Notes: a model not told the origin generated them from the letters alone. DNA of 11,599 nucleotides from Synergistota bacterium (GCA_021161545.1 JAGHAJ010000182.1:1-11599), one strand, 5' to 3'. Positions 1 to 6,303 are shown, counted from the first letter of the stretch. Translations and numbers: made by a program.

Positions 1-667
1 CTCTAAAGCTCACAGTAATATTGCCAGTAACAGATGAATCTATAAGTATATTCATACCCACCATCCTGGCTATCGCCCTAAATACATCCTGAATGTTAGC
101 ATCTCTGAACTCAACTGTTATTCTCTTATTTGCCCAATAAGATATACCCGAATATTTGTTAGTCGTTACAACCTTCCGAATCATGCTGCTGGTGCTCTTC
201 TTAACACTCTTTTTGGCACCTACTGCTCTTTTAACTGCTTTTCCCTTGTTCTCTTGACGATACGGATCTTTAGAAGGCGATAGCACATATACAACCACCT
301 TCTTCTCCCTTGGTTCATACCTCACCTTATACCTTCCAGGGCTAAATAGGTCAATTACCATCCTTGCCACCACGGGGTGCAGACTAAACTGAGCACTTCT
401 GATAGCAGCCACATTACCATAACGAACGGGTAGCCCCATCTTCTTTCTCAGAATGGTATTAGGAAAATCTACTATAACTTTGTTTTCCTCAGTCCAATAG
501 GAGATTTGAGGCTTGACAAAGACGGAAAGATTTACCACAACCTTAACCCACCTATAACTCTTATAATATTGTATAGAGACTATCTTTCCATACCTTGAGG
601 CATATGAGAAAGAATACATTAATAAAAGGACAAAAACTACCCCTATTACCTTGCTCATATTTCTCAT
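1..667 (-). CDS. pilQ: Type IV pilus secretin PilQ, N-terminal part (cut by left edge)
   Basis: PilQ forms the outer-membrane ring through which the pilus fibre passes. About 222 residues are visible. They comprise a signal peptide (hydrophobic run at residues 7-22, likely cleavage after the SYA at 21-23), an AMIN domain at about 27-128 (peptidoglycan binding, with VIVDFPN and ARMVIDL strands), a linker at about 131-171 very rich in Lys/Arg, and the start of a secretin/TonB short N-terminal (STN) domain from about 181 (ITVEFRDANIQDVFRAIA). The N-domains and secretin core lie beyond the window. The start is ambiguous, with in-frame ATGs at 679, 667 and 658. I chose 667, which has GGTGG five bases upstream and gives MRN before the hydrophobic core. 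A GTG at 676 also has GGAG six bases upstream. The gene follows pilP immediately and ends the visible pilMNOPQ series. Identity rests on domain order plus context. Confidence 0.9.
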   Translation of the reverse strand, partial: MRNMSKVIGVVFVLLLMYSFSYASRYGKIVSIQYYKSYRWVKVVVNLSVFVKPQISYWTEENKVIVDFPNTILRKKMGLPVRYGNVAAIRSAQFSLHPVVARMVIDLFSPGRYKVRYEPREKKVVVYVLSPSKDPYRQENKGKAVKRAVGAKKSVKKSTSSMIRKVVTTNKYSGISYWANKRITVEFRDANIQDVFRAIARMVGMNILIDSSVTGNITVSFR

Positions 668-679
668 TACTACCACCAT

Positions 680-1183
680 CTACTCCAAATTTAACATTAC
701 CCTTTCATTTCTCCATTTTACCACAACTTTCCCATCGCCGATAGAGATAACCCTCACTTCTCCTACATTCTCCCCCTCTTTAACGATAACGCCTTTTTTA
801 TCGCCGATATCCAACACAGCTATTCTCACATTACCAGAGACTACTATACCCCTCAAAACAATGGTTGGCATCACAGGTTTCTCAACACTTACAGATTTCT
901 TACCATTATTTTCAACTATTGGAGGAGAAAATGGGTCTTTCCCTTCCTTTGCAAACCTATTTACTACCATCATTATATCCATATTCTCTTTATCCTGCAG
1001 AAAATCCCTTAATAGCTGCACTGCATGTGCACTTCCTGTTGTAGGAACATTTGACACTACCACACGAGAAAGGGTTGAAGCAGCCATGCTACCAAGATAA
1101 TTAGCAATCTTCCACCACACAACAACTGCTGTAATCATCATAAGAACAATCAAAAAAAGGCGTAAGAACCTGCTATCTTCCAC
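680..1183 (-). CDS. pilP: PilP-like pilus assembly protein with N-terminal membrane anchor
   Basis: Known PilP proteins are inner-membrane-attached periplasmic proteins that connect the PilN/PilO dimer to PilQ. Here 167 residues show a membrane helix at about 6-25, a flexible stretch, a KDPFSPP motif at 82-88 (the KDPF-type motif before the PilP/GspC homology region), and a small beta domain at about 105-165 with the pattern LRGIV...GVIVKEGENVGEVRV. Most PilP proteins are lipoproteins. This one has no lipobox Cys, so the helix probably stays as an anchor, as in GspC of type II secretion. Translation starts at GTG (1183-1181), whose G is shared with the pilO TAG stop. GGGGAGG lies 7 bases upstream and supports this start. 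It sits between pilO and pilQ, exactly where PilP is expected. The name PilP is by fold and position, since sequence similarity in this family is weak. Confidence 0.85.
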   Translation of the reverse strand: MEDSRFLRLFLIVLMMITAVVVWWKIANYLGSMAASTLSRVVVSNVPTTGSAHAVQLLRDFLQDKENMDIMMVVNRFAKEGKDPFSPPIVENNGKKSVSVEKPVMPTIVLRGIVVSGNVRIAVLDIGDKKGVIVKEGENVGEVRVISIGDGKVVVKWRNERVMLNLE

Positions 1184-1719
1184 TATTTAACCTCCCCATA
1201 TATAACCAGAAAGAGCTGAAAATCTATCCCCTTCCGTACCTTTTTAATACTTAACTGCTTCACCAAAACCACATATTCTGAATGCTTGAGTTTTAGCAAA
1301 AACTTCATGAAAGCATAGTAGTTAGCAGTACCAGATATAGAAATAGATATACCCTTTTTACCAAGCTCTGGCTTTATAGACCCAAGTCTCACACCACAAT
1401 TACCAGCTGTATTGCTTATAAAACTCAGTATATCTCCCTTATAAAGCCTCAGTTTTATCCGTGGTAGCTTTCCCTCTTCTATAGCTACCCCAAGCTCTTT
1501 AAATTTATCTCTTTCTATTCGCTTCTTAGTGAGCCTACTCTGAACCTGCGCCAGAAGTGCCATCTTTTCCCCAATAAGCCTCTTCGCATCTGAAACTCTA
1601 CTATCTAATGGGAGAAAACCCACAAAGTAAACCACCCAAACTACAGCAAGAACAATCAAAGAAACCCTTACTGCCTGCTCCTCTTTCTGAAAGTAATCTG
1701 AAAGTCCCTTCAGTGTCAT
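1183..1719 (-). CDS. pilO: Type IV pilus inner-membrane alignment protein PilO
   Basis: PilO pairs with PilN through periplasmic coiled coils and ferredoxin-like domains and contacts PilP. The 178-residue protein has a short cytoplasmic N-terminus, one membrane helix at about 17-36, a charged heptad-like coiled coil at about 41-80, and an alpha/beta C-terminal domain at about 88-178 including SISISGTANYYAFMKFL (125-141), typical of the PilO fold. Length and layout match the family. The ATG at 1719 overlaps the pilN stop as ATGA, with GAGAGGT eight bases upstream. This indicates tight coupling so that PilN and PilO are made in step. The position directly after pilN and before pilP supports the call. 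Confidence 0.92.
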   Translation of the reverse strand: MTLKGLSDYFQKEEQAVRVSLIVLAVVWVVYFVGFLPLDSRVSDAKRLIGEKMALLAQVQSRLTKKRIERDKFKELGVAIEEGKLPRIKLRLYKGDILSFISNTAGNCGVRLGSIKPELGKKGISISISGTANYYAFMKFLLKLKHSEYVVLVKQLSIKKVRKGIDFQLFLVIYGEVK

Positions 1720-2264
1720 TTATATGTACCTCTCTTAAGCTTACATTCAAAGGAAAACTCCGATACGCCAAGAGAACCTTCAACATGTCTTATAACAGGC
1801 ATAGATATGGAACTTACAACACCAGAGTCCCTCAACTTAGAAATAAAATCACCGACACTATCATCTAAGAATGCCTTTCCCTGAACTTTAGCCACGCTTC
1901 CGCTAAAATCCAGAGATTCAAGCCACATCCCAGAAGGAATATCAGCAGTGACAAACAGCAAAAATGGTACTATGCTATGCGACTTGGGCTCAGCAGAACT
2001 AATCAGACTTGCAAGCGATTTGAGATACCTATCGTCCTTAGACATAGAAAGTTCCACTTTCTGGATATCCTTATTCACGCGCTCTATAGAATACTCTATC
2101 TTCTTGAGTAAAGTAGAGTAATTATACCATTCATATATATCCATTCCTATTAAAAAGCTCATTCCAATAATCATTGCCCCACTCAAAGCAAAAAGCAATA
2201 CCCTCTGAGTATCCCATTTTCTTTTGGCAATTTCAGAAGCAGGAATAAGATTTATCTTTATCAC
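1716..2264 (-). CDS. pilN: Type IV pilus inner-membrane protein PilN
   Basis: PilN is the membrane partner of PilM and PilO. Its cytoplasmic N-terminus carries a conserved INL(L/I)P peptide that docks in the groove of PilM, and that peptide is visible at residues 4-8 (INLIP). One membrane helix follows at about 21-42, then a coiled coil at about 49-75 and a periplasmic alpha/beta domain at about 95-178 (for example MWLESLDFSGSVAKVQGKAF). The length of 182 residues is normal for the family. Translation starts at GTG (2264-2262), overlapping the pilM TGA as GTGA, with AGGGGGAT about seven bases upstream. The intact docking peptide next to a complete pilM argues for a working PilM-PilN pair. Confidence 0.93.
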   Translation of the reverse strand: MIKINLIPASEIAKRKWDTQRVLLFALSGAMIIGMSFLIGMDIYEWYNYSTLLKKIEYSIERVNKDIQKVELSMSKDDRYLKSLASLISSAEPKSHSIVPFLLFVTADIPSGMWLESLDFSGSVAKVQGKAFLDDSVGDFISKLRDSGVVSSISMPVIRHVEGSLGVSEFSFECKLKRGTYK

Positions 2265-3247
2265 TTCTCAATCCCCCTAAGTGCAAGCCCTAAAGGTACA
2301 TCCATGATTACTCTCTTATTGAAATCTCCGTTTAGGCCCTCAACCTCCCGACAGTTAATAGTCCAATCTATCGGTACATTTAGCCTATCCCTAAGCCAAT
2401 CTAAAAGGCCTTTCGTAAGAGAACCTCCACCACTTAACAAAACACACTTAACAGGTATCTCTCTATAAATACCTATAAGATAATCAAAAGCCCTCTCTAT
2501 TTCCCTATAAAGGTCACTAAAGACCTCTTCCAATCGCTCCTTAACAATGCCATCTATGTTACCACTTTTCTTCACTTCTTCTGCAGCCTCAAAATCCAAG
2601 TTAAGGACACGCTGAAAAACACCGGTAAACATGTTTCCTCCAATAGTGGTATGTCTAACCAGAGGAACCTCTTTATCACCGAACACAACAAGGTTACTCC
2701 CACCTGCACCTATATCAAGCAATAAAGACATACCCTTACACTGCTTCTCATAGAGATTCAAAAGTGCAATGACATCCACATCCAAGATTGAAGGGGTGAT
2801 TCCTATAGTTTCAAGGATATTCAGGATGGGATCAACTGCACTCCTATAAGTAGCAACCACAAATACATCAGTACCCTCGGTATTCCTGCCAAGGATACTA
2901 AAATCAAATACTAGTTCTCCCTCTCCAGGCAACAGTCTCTCTGTCTCCAAGGCAAGAAAATCCTTTATTTCCTTTTCTGATGCAAGAGGTACCGTCATTG
3001 TCCTAACGATGACCTGACTCACAGAAATCGCAGCAACTATCTTAGCTCTCCTGTATTTCCTGAAAAGCGGTATGCATTCCTGCAATGCCGATGAAACTCC
3101 CTGCACATCAATTATTCTTCCACCCCTTACTGCACCCATCGGAAGTGAGACAGATTTTGCATCTACCACTGTCACCTTACCGCCTTTACTCTGAAGGACT
3201 AAGAGTTTAACAGCAGACGTTCCTACATCTACTCCTATAGAAAGCAC
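2261..3247 (-). CDS. pilM: Type IV pilus actin-like ATPase PilM
   Basis: PilM is a cytoplasmic FtsA/actin-fold protein that binds ATP and the PilN N-terminus, linking the cytoplasmic motor components to the membrane alignment complex. The 328-residue protein shows the actin-superfamily nucleotide motifs: phosphate-1 at 5-14 (GVDVGTSAVK), phosphate-2 at about 176-189 (LLDIGAGGSNLVVF) and the adenosine motif at about 269-281 (VLLSGGGSLTKGL). Subdomain 1C-type sequence at about 75-125 includes VRTMTVP and the ALETERLLPG helix. Length is close to that of typical PilM. It starts with GTG (3247-3245) sharing a base with the comFB TAG stop, with GAAGGTG five bases upstream. It heads the classical pilMNOPQ block. 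No catalytic motif is missing. Confidence 0.95.
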   Translation of the reverse strand: MLSIGVDVGTSAVKLLVLQSKGGKVTVVDAKSVSLPMGAVRGGRIIDVQGVSSALQECIPLFRKYRRAKIVAAISVSQVIVRTMTVPLASEKEIKDFLALETERLLPGEGELVFDFSILGRNTEGTDVFVVATYRSAVDPILNILETIGITPSILDVDVIALLNLYEKQCKGMSLLLDIGAGGSNLVVFGDKEVPLVRHTTIGGNMFTGVFQRVLNLDFEAAEEVKKSGNIDGIVKERLEEVFSDLYREIERAFDYLIGIYREIPVKCVLLSGGGSLTKGLLDWLRDRLNVPIDWTINCREVEGLNGDFNKRVIMDVPLGLALRGIEK

Positions 3248-3540
3248 TATTTCACCTTCTTAAGCCCGTGTCTTGGTCTTTTAGAAACCACATCTATAGC
3301 CTCCAAAACCACCCTGGTAATGTCTGCCTGCATTTGCACGCTCATAATATCAGTCTTAAAGTGTATATCACCTCTATCACTAACTACATATTTGGGAGGC
3401 AGATGATTCAGCGCATAAGCATACATATCCGCTTTGCACTGCTCGCATTTACAAATATCATCCCTATCCTTCAAGAACTTCTCAATCTCATCTTTAATTA
3501 TTTTCTCCATACGATTCTTCACATTATCGATAAGTGCCAC
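3247..3540 (-). CDS. comFB: ComFB-family protein (late competence / cyclic-dinucleotide receptor family)
   Basis: The 97-residue soluble protein carries the ComFB signature: an N-terminal helix with VKNRMEKIIKDEIEKFL (7-23), three closely spaced cysteines in CKCEQC (Cys30, 32, 35), and ALNHLPPKYVVSDRGD (43-58). This matches the family pattern CxCxxCxxDxxAxALNxLPPxYV. ComFB was first named from the Bacillus comF competence operon, where its role was unclear. Recent work on cyanobacterial members reports binding of cyclic dinucleotides and an effect on type IV pili. Here it lies between the minor pilins and pilM and shares a base with the pilM start. I infer a regulator of pilus activity rather than a structural part. 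Start is GTG (3540-3538), fixed by a near-perfect Shine-Dalgarno. The family call is firm, but ligand and partner are unknown. Confidence 0.88.
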   Translation of the reverse strand: MALIDNVKNRMEKIIKDEIEKFLKDRDDICKCEQCKADMYAYALNHLPPKYVVSDRGDIHFKTDIMSVQMQADITRVVLEAIDVVSKRPRHGLKKVK

Positions 3541-3545
3541 ACCTA

Positions 3546-3554
3546 CACCTCCTT
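3546..3554 (-). promoter_or_regulatory. Strong Shine-Dalgarno of comFB
   Basis: On the minus strand this reads AAGGAGGTG, the full complement of the 16S rRNA 3' end, with 5 bases to the GTG start at 3540. It is the strongest ribosome binding site in the pilus operon. It stands at the only intergenic gap inside it, so ComFB translation appears independent of coupling, unlike that of its neighbours. Confidence 0.75.
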
Positions 3555-3560
3555 ACCCTC

Positions 3561-4115
3561 TCAAAATATATTCCACCTGTACTCCACAGTATATATACTC
3601 CTCACAACAGAGTTTGCCCCTTTGAAACTCCCATCTCCAAATATAACAAGGTCGAACTTCAAATAAAAATACACATGACCACTCACTGTTGCAATTATCC
3701 TTGCTGTTTCACTACTATTATCTTCATATACACGCACACTGCATTCTTCACCGTTATCAAAAATAATAAGGCTATCCCTCTTAAAAATCAAGTCATAAGA
3801 AGGTGATACAGAAATACTTCCCACAATTTTCCATTCCTTCATGGAAATCGAACTCAAATAAAAGCTACTTCTAAATAAGGAAAGCCAGCCCCATCCACTG
3901 GGAAACCAGTCTGCCTCGGGATGAATATATTTGTGCGAAAAACATGTCCTACCCCACTCCCTGCCACCCTCCATCGCCCAAAATGCCCTCTCCTTAAAAA
4001 GATAGTTCTTAGATATAACCTGCTGTGTATTAACAACAAAGAATAGAGACACAGATATTATCCCTAAAAATGCAAGAACTATAATTACCCATAATAGTGC
4101 AAACCCTCTCCTCAT
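3561..4115 (-). CDS. PilX-like minor pilin (type IV prepilin)
   Basis: The 184-residue protein begins MRRG then FALLWVIIVLAFLGI, a prepilin-peptidase site (cleavage after Gly4) followed by a hydrophobic helix, and then the segment ERAFWAMEGG (42-51), which resembles the conserved 'A..AAEAG' stretch after the helix in PilX_N/GspK-type proteins. Mature residue +5 is Trp instead of the usual Glu, as expected for the PilX/GspK class, which sits at the fibre tip. The rest is a beta-rich globular head with two Cys (in RTCFS and EECSV) that could form a disulfide. I chose the ATG at 4115 because it overlaps the upstream stop as ATGA and gives the same short basic leader as the neighbouring pilins. 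A GTG 15 bases upstream (4130) would add MGEKP and has no good Shine-Dalgarno. It follows PilV- and PilW-like genes, the usual minor-pilin order. Confidence 0.82.
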   Translation of the reverse strand: MRRGFALLWVIIVLAFLGIISVSLFFVVNTQQVISKNYLFKERAFWAMEGGREWGRTCFSHKYIHPEADWFPSGWGWLSLFRSSFYLSSISMKEWKIVGSISVSPSYDLIFKRDSLIIFDNGEECSVRVYEDNSSETARIIATVSGHVYFYLKFDLVIFGDGSFKGANSVVRSIYTVEYRWNIF

Positions 4116-4645
4116 GGGTTTCTCACCCACACAGAACTTCTTACTTCATATCTTCGGGATTTTCCGTGGACATCAGGAGGAGAAGAAAGCACAAGATAGA
4201 TACTTAACAGGTGGCTACCCACATTCCACTCAAACTCAAGGGTCTTCACATTAACATAGTATTTATCTGAAGCGCTATCCTTACCATCTGTGAGGGGCAA
4301 AGGACTACTACCATCTTTCTTATAATAGAGAGTATAGGCTCCAGAGAGGGCACTGCAGAAGAAATAACTTATATCGCCATCAATATCAGTGAATGCAATC
4401 TTTTTATACTCAGGATGTCCTGGCATATTTTGAGAAATCACAATTGTGGAAGCCCTTGCCATTCTTAATTCAACTACCATCTTATTTATTGCAACTCTCG
4501 CATTTTGAACGATATCTACCTTTTTGCTTACCAACAAGTTCACAGAAAGACCACCCATAAAAAAAACCACAGCACTACCTATAGTTACTGCTAATATACC
4601 AACAACTATAATTAGTTCCACGAGAGTAAATGCTTTCTTCTTCAT
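4112..4645 (-). CDS. PilW/GspJ-like minor pilin (type IV prepilin)
   Basis: The 177-residue protein has a textbook prepilin start: a basic leader MKKKA, then FTLVELIIVVGILAV, with the N-methylated Phe at +1 and Glu at +5 (precursor residue 10). The residue before the cleavage site is Ala rather than Gly, which prepilin peptidases tolerate in some pilins. The helix continues with NARVAINKMVVELRMA (48-63), the amphipathic part typical of PilW/GspJ minor pilins, followed by a beta-rich head of about 115 residues. The ATG at 4645 directly follows the previous TAG stop and has GAGGAG about seven bases upstream. Among the three minor pilins here it is the only one with Glu5, so it is the one best equipped to pair with the next subunit's N-terminus. 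Assignment to PilW rather than another minor pilin is by gene order. Confidence 0.87.
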   Translation of the reverse strand: MKKKAFTLVELIIVVGILAVTIGSAVVFFMGGLSVNLLVSKKVDIVQNARVAINKMVVELRMARASTIVISQNMPGHPEYKKIAFTDIDGDISYFFCSALSGAYTLYYKKDGSSPLPLTDGKDSASDKYYVNVKTLEFEWNVGSHLLSIYLVLSSPPDVHGKSRRYEVRSSVWVRNP

Positions 4646-5038
4646 CTATCTTCTCCTCAATGTATATATATCAACGAATCTGGTAGGCTTGTCCTTACGC
4701 TCTACATGCACTTTTATACACCACATGTACTCGGAAACAGAACATCCACCATCATCTACCCACACAGGTACCGATGTTGTAACTACAATGTGGTAAGTCA
4801 CACCATTAAGGGTAGCATCGTACGGAGGAGGAGTATAGCCATTATCCATCACCTGTTCTAACACTCTGCGGGAGAGATTCACCATGCACACCTTATCTGA
4901 AAGTCTATCAGTGGAAATCAAAGCACCATAGTAAGAACTTATAAAGCTTTCTACACCTATCACCAGAACCGCCACAGCAATAAGGACAGAAACCAAGCCA
5001 AACGCCCTTTTCATAAATCGATTATACCACAAATTCAC
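4646..5038 (-). CDS. PilV-like minor pilin lacking Glu5
   Basis: The protein has the prepilin signature KRA-FGLVSVLIAVAVLVIGVE, close to the PilV pattern FSLVEVLIA, but Ser replaces Glu at mature +5. The head is small (about 95 residues) with Cys in KVCMV, GGCSV and MWCIK that could form a disulfide. Two starts compete. GTG at 5038 overlaps the upstream stop as GTGA and has AGGTGAT two bases away, giving a 12-residue leader (MNLWYNRFMKRA). ATG at 5014 gives the leader MKRA, like its siblings, but has no Shine-Dalgarno. It instead has a promoter-like TGGTATAAT six bases upstream. I list the longer form. It is the first of three minor pilins in V-W-X order. The prepilin class is certain. The exact PilV label is tentative. 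Confidence 0.8.
   Translation of the reverse strand: MNLWYNRFMKRAFGLVSVLIAVAVLVIGVESFISSYYGALISTDRLSDKVCMVNLSRRVLEQVMDNGYTPPPYDATLNGVTYHIVVTTSVPVWVDDGGCSVSEYMWCIKVHVERKDKPTRFVDIYTLRRR
5021..5029 (-). promoter_or_regulatory. Possible extended -10 promoter inside the pilus operon
   Basis: On the minus strand the sequence reads TGGTATAAT, a perfect extended -10 element (TGn plus TATAAT). It ends six bases before the ATG at 5014, so transcription would start at or next to that ATG and give a leaderless mRNA. No good -35 is seen (ATAGGT at 17-base spacing). The same bases would be codons Trp-Tyr-Asn if translation starts at 5038, so chance is possible. Confidence 0.35.
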
Positions 5039-5364
5039 TTATCACCTATATCTTCCTTAGTTGTTAAAATCATCTTGTCTGGATTCTCTTTCAAAAACTC
5101 CAAATATTTTCCCATATAACCGTCTTGCTTTTTTGGTTTCTTTTCAGGTAAAATATAAGAGGTCATACGAGAAAAGATTGACCTTCTGGAGGGGAGAGAA
5201 GAGAGAGTGTTATCTATCTTTTCAAGCGTAAGGAGGATATCTTGCTGTTTCTTTTTAATCTGTTTTATATCCATCTCTACAAGGTCTATCCGACGGAAAA
5301 GTAATTCTATAATTTCTCTAAAAGAAGATAGTACTGTAGATATCTTTTCCCTTTCATTATCCAT
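5035..5364 (-). CDS. Coiled-coil protein of unknown function, first gene of the pilus operon
   Basis: I do not recognise a family. The 109-residue product is soluble, with no signal peptide or membrane helix. Residues 1-57 are a highly charged helix with heptad-like hydrophobic spacing (IIELLFRRIDLVEMDIKQI), probably a coiled coil. After SLPSRRS comes a short amphipathic stretch (SIFSRMTSYILPE, 62-74), a Lys-rich linker (KKPKKQ) and a small C-terminal helix (KYLEFLKENPDKMIL). The start ATG at 5364 has AGGAG eleven bases upstream, which is rather far. Its stop overlaps the next gene as GTGA, so it belongs to the operon and is probably made together with the minor pilins. A cytoplasmic adaptor or regulator for pilus assembly is possible but unsupported by any motif. 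Confidence 0.7.
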   Translation of the reverse strand: MDNEREKISTVLSSFREIIELLFRRIDLVEMDIKQIKKKQQDILLTLEKIDNTLSSLPSRRSIFSRMTSYILPEKKPKKQDGYMGKYLEFLKENPDKMILTTKEDIGDK

Positions 5365-5406
5365 GGCTTAAACTGCTCCTAAGGACATTAAGGAGGTAAA
5401 AGAAAA
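5365..5406. promoter_or_regulatory. Divergent spacer with facing Shine-Dalgarno sites
   Basis: Only 42 bases separate the pilus operon from the plus-strand solenoid genes. CTCCT (5376-5380) is the minus-strand AGGAG and AGGAGG (5391-5396) serves the plus-strand TTG start at 5407, so the two ribosome binding sites form the arms of a small inverted repeat. I see no convincing sigma-70 promoter for either direction here. Promoters probably lie inside the opposing coding sequence. A TATAAT at 5308-5313 on the plus strand lacks a matching -35. Confidence 0.5.
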
Positions 5407-6288
5407 TTGATAGAAACCTTTGAAAGAGAGTTTGAGACAAATGGCATAAAAAAACTTATAGTCTGTAATCCATACGGAAAGGTAGAGCTAAACCTATGGG
5501 ACAAAGAGAGAATAAAGATAACTGTAACAAAAGAGGTAAATGGCAAGAACAAAGAGCACATAAACAATACCATAAAAAACATAGAAATGCTCCCCTCTAC
5601 TGAAAACAACATCCTTGAAATCAAGACACTAATACCCCCCTTTGTTCATATTTTAAATGGATTATCTTTAACTGTCAACTACCTCATCTATGCACCAACA
5701 AAGATAGAGGTCGAAATAGACACCACAGAAGGAGCAGTTGCTTCTTCCACAAAGGAAACAGAAGAGGCAATAGTAAACTTGATAACATCTGGCAGAAAAA
5801 GTATAATACATAACTATAGTGGAGATTTATCCACATTATCTGAAGCAGGAGATATAGTAGTATATAAAGCACAAGGAACTTTAAATCTGCAGAGCTATAG
5901 TGGAAATATAATAGTAAAAGAAGTAAAAGGAGAGTTGAAAATTCACTCAAATAGCGGTAATATAGATGTTGATATATGTGAAGGTAATATCGATGCATCT
6001 TCTAAAAGCGGAAACATATCTATCTCAAACGCAAGGGTAGAAAAACTAACTGCTAAATCTACAAGTGGCAACATAGAGTTAGTAGGAAAAAGAAATGTCA
6101 AAGAGGTATGTCAGTTAAACTCAAAAAGTGGTAATATTAGACTAAAGGGTCATGGCATCCCCCCTTCACAGATGAAAATTATAACAGTTGGCGGTAGAAT
6201 ACAGCTTAAAGGAGAAAAGGTATTTGCTATGTCAAGAGATGTGCCAATCTCTATAGAAACTTCAAGTGGAGATATATTTATAGACTAA
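5407..6288 (+). CDS. DUF4097-family beta-solenoid protein (first of two)
   Basis: The 293-residue protein matches the DUF4097 'putative adhesin' pattern. An N-terminal beta segment with LNLWDKERIKITVTKEV (28-44) is followed by a ladder of short repeats with SGNI/SGDI turns at residues 138, 165, 183, 201, 220, 241 and 287 and a GGRI variant at 262. Spacing of the central repeats is 18 residues, as in a right-handed beta-solenoid. There is no signal peptide or membrane helix, so it is probably cytoplasmic and the name adhesin is doubtful. Biochemical role is unknown for this family. Start is TTG at 5407 with AGGAGG ten bases upstream, and no better in-frame start is nearby. It is followed after 15 bases by a longer paralogue, suggesting tandem duplication and a shared structure or heteropolymer. 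Confidence 0.82.
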   Translation: MIETFEREFETNGIKKLIVCNPYGKVELNLWDKERIKITVTKEVNGKNKEHINNTIKNIEMLPSTENNILEIKTLIPPFVHILNGLSLTVNYLIYAPTKIEVEIDTTEGAVASSTKETEEAIVNLITSGRKSIIHNYSGDLSTLSEAGDIVVYKAQGTLNLQSYSGNIIVKEVKGELKIHSNSGNIDVDICEGNIDASSKSGNISISNARVEKLTAKSTSGNIELVGKRNVKEVCQLNSKSGNIRLKGHGIPPSQMKIITVGGRIQLKGEKVFAMSRDVPISIETSSGDIFID

Positions 6289-6303
6289 AGTGGGAGAGGG
6301 CAA

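Noticed and set aside
651-1100. Plus-strand open frame antisense to pilP
   Set aside because: Thr/Ser/Phe-rich shadow of a well-supported pilP, with no ribosome binding site that would favour it.
3268-3806. Three overlapping plus-strand open frames opposite comFB and pilX
   Set aside because: All are antisense to recognised genes, with biased composition and no family resemblance.
5157-5182. Shared IFSR string between the coiled-coil protein and the solenoid N-terminus as a common targeting motif
   Set aside because: Four residues only, with different flanks. Too short to mean homology.
5308-5313. Plus-strand TATAAT as promoter of the solenoid genes
   Set aside because: No acceptable -35 at 16-18 bases and no TGn extension. 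It lies in AT-rich coding sequence where chance matches are common.
5684-5998. Minus-strand Leu/Tyr-rich open frame in the first solenoid gene
   Set aside because: Low-complexity shadow of the repeat coding sequence on the other strand.
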